A stretch of 22,286 bases of DNA from Bacillota bacterium (GTDB lineage Bacteria > Bacillota > Dethiobacteria > SKNC01). The notes beneath the pieces are model-generated. The model worked only from the letters and a program-made list of their open reading frames with translations, was not told where the DNA came from and ran no database searches. The stretch lies in the NCBI GenBank assembly GCA_007120745.1, contig SKNC01000079.1, forward strand, positions 1 to 22,286, in the 5' to 3' direction. Positions 21,537 to 22,286 of this stretch are shown here, piece by piece (the stretch's first letter is position 1; every line of letters starts with the position of its first letter). Made by a program: the position numbers and the translations under genes.

Positions 21537-22286
21537 ATGAAATACAAAGGAGGAGCAGTACAGACCTATCAAAAGTCTTACAGCCCTGAAGTGAATCAGA
21601 GATTAAGATATTTCAATGCCAGACAAATCTTTGAAGCGGTTGGACAGGCTCTCCTCAGGGGCAGAGTTTTTCTCTGTTTGGTAGGTTTTCTTTTAGGCAG
21701 GGCAGTTCTTTTAGGGGAACTGGCGCCCTTTGGCCTGGCTTACTGGGCGGTGGTTTTTACCATAACTCCGTATCGAAGCCTGTACGTTGCCTTAAGCATA
21801 ATTGCGGGCAGCCTTACCTACTCCCTGGGCTGGTATCCTTTTAATTTAACCCTGGGAATCCTGGTCTTTACTTTCTTCAGTCATTTTATGAAGCGAAGCC
21901 GGTTTGATATTCCGGGCTGGGCAATTCTTTCCGTATCAATGGTTCTGGCTTTTACACCCCAATACATAACCAATTACTATTTTTTGTATGACGCCGTACT
22001 TTTTGGCTTTGAAGTTGTGCTGGCTCTTTTAGCCTGGTCTGTTTTTTTTGTGGTAGTTCCTTTTTTGAAAGAGGGGATGCCCCCGCGAAATCTTACTTAT
22101 GAAGAGGGCATCAGCTTGATGCTCACCAGTGTGATTATGATTACCGGTATTGGTGAAGGGGCACTGGGATTTATTAATTTTCAAAGCTTGATCAGCAAAT
22201 TTATAATTGTTTCCTTTGGTTTTTTAGGGGGCGGCGGCCTGGGGGCGGCGGCCGGTGCAGTGCTGGGATTTATCAGAATTCTTGAA
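21537..22286 (+). CDS. spoIIE: Stage II sporulation protein E, N-terminal membrane region (3' truncated)
   Basis: The frame opens at ATG 21537, preceded by GAGGAGGAGG (the site ends 6-8 bp before it), and stays open to the window end, giving 250 residues. SpoIIE is the membrane PP2C phosphatase that dephosphorylates SpoIIAA and so activates sigma-F in the forespore; it also binds FtsZ at the polar septum. Seen here are a polar N-terminus (about residues 1-40) and then a run of hydrophobic segments: VFLCLVGFLLGRAVLLGELA, PFGLAYWAVVFTI, LYVALSIIAGSLTYSLGW, and FLGGGGLGAAAGAVLGFI near the end. The phosphatase domain lies outside the window. The motif LGELAPFGLAYWA, the gene order after yabR and the Spo0A-type promoter make the call firm. 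Confidence 0.92.
   Translation, partial: MKYKGGAVQTYQKSYSPEVNQRLRYFNARQIFEAVGQALLRGRVFLCLVGFLLGRAVLLGELAPFGLAYWAVVFTITPYRSLYVALSIIAGSLTYSLGWYPFNLTLGILVFTFFSHFMKRSRFDIPGWAILSVSMVLAFTPQYITNYYFLYDAVLFGFEVVLALLAWSVFFVVVPFLKEGMPPRNLTYEEGISLMLTSVIMITGIGEGALGFINFQSLISKFIIVSFGFLGGGGLGAAAGAVLGFIRILE

Noticed and set aside
1..22286. tRNA, rRNA, CRISPR, insertion sequence or prophage
   Set aside because: No cloverleaf-like segment, regular spaced repeats, transposase or integrase motifs were seen on either strand.

Overview
This window is a chromosomal segment of an endospore-forming Firmicute, most likely a strict anaerobe of the class Clostridia (moderate G+C, strong GGAGG ribosome binding sites, many TTG and GTG starts). 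No taxon can be named from the sequence alone. Nearly everything is on the + strand. The backbone is the conserved glmU-to-spoIIE sporulation neighbourhood also known from Bacillus: glmU, prs, ctc (L25), pth, mfd, spoVT, spoVB, mazG, hup, yabP, yabQ, divIC-like, yabR and spoIIE. The first gene (glmU) and the last (spoIIE) run off the window ends.

Region by region: 1-3527 holds cell-wall precursor, PRPP and translation genes (glmU, prs, rplY/ctc, pth). 3614-6070 is an aromatic amino acid unit: a phenylalanine-type T-box leader, DAHP synthase and prephenate dehydratase, placed between pth and mfd. 6203-10838 holds mfd, with a terminator-like hairpin inside its own leader, and a lipoprotein foldase. 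10856-13281 holds spoVT and spoVB behind forespore (sigma-G-like) and mother-cell (sigma-E-like) promoter matches. 13343-15808 holds mazG, the HU gene and a SpoIID-domain protein that stands where an S4-domain RNA-binding gene (yabO) is usually found. 16012-17787 is the yabP-yabQ-divIC-yabR cluster. 17912-21435 is an accessory block (Ppx/GppA phosphatase, a convergent small DMT exporter, a divergent FeoB and a FeoA) between yabR and spoIIE. 21438-22286 is the spoIIE promoter and the N-terminal membrane part of SpoIIE.

The regulatory layout is the most informative part. The spoIIE promoter has a perfect 0A box and a 21-bp -35/-10 spacing, as in the Spo0A-activated promoter of Bacillus. spoVT and spoVB carry promoter matches for the sigma factors that read them in Bacillus. 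The aroF and mfd leaders each contain an intrinsic terminator between promoter and gene; the aroF leader has two in a row, sharing a nine-base motif. I found no wholly new system. The best candidates for unusual biology are the tandem terminator behind the T-box, the mfd leader hairpin, the cysteine-poor SpoIID paralogue and the divergent FeoB with its trailing FeoA. There are no tRNA or rRNA genes, CRISPR arrays, insertion sequences or phage genes visible.
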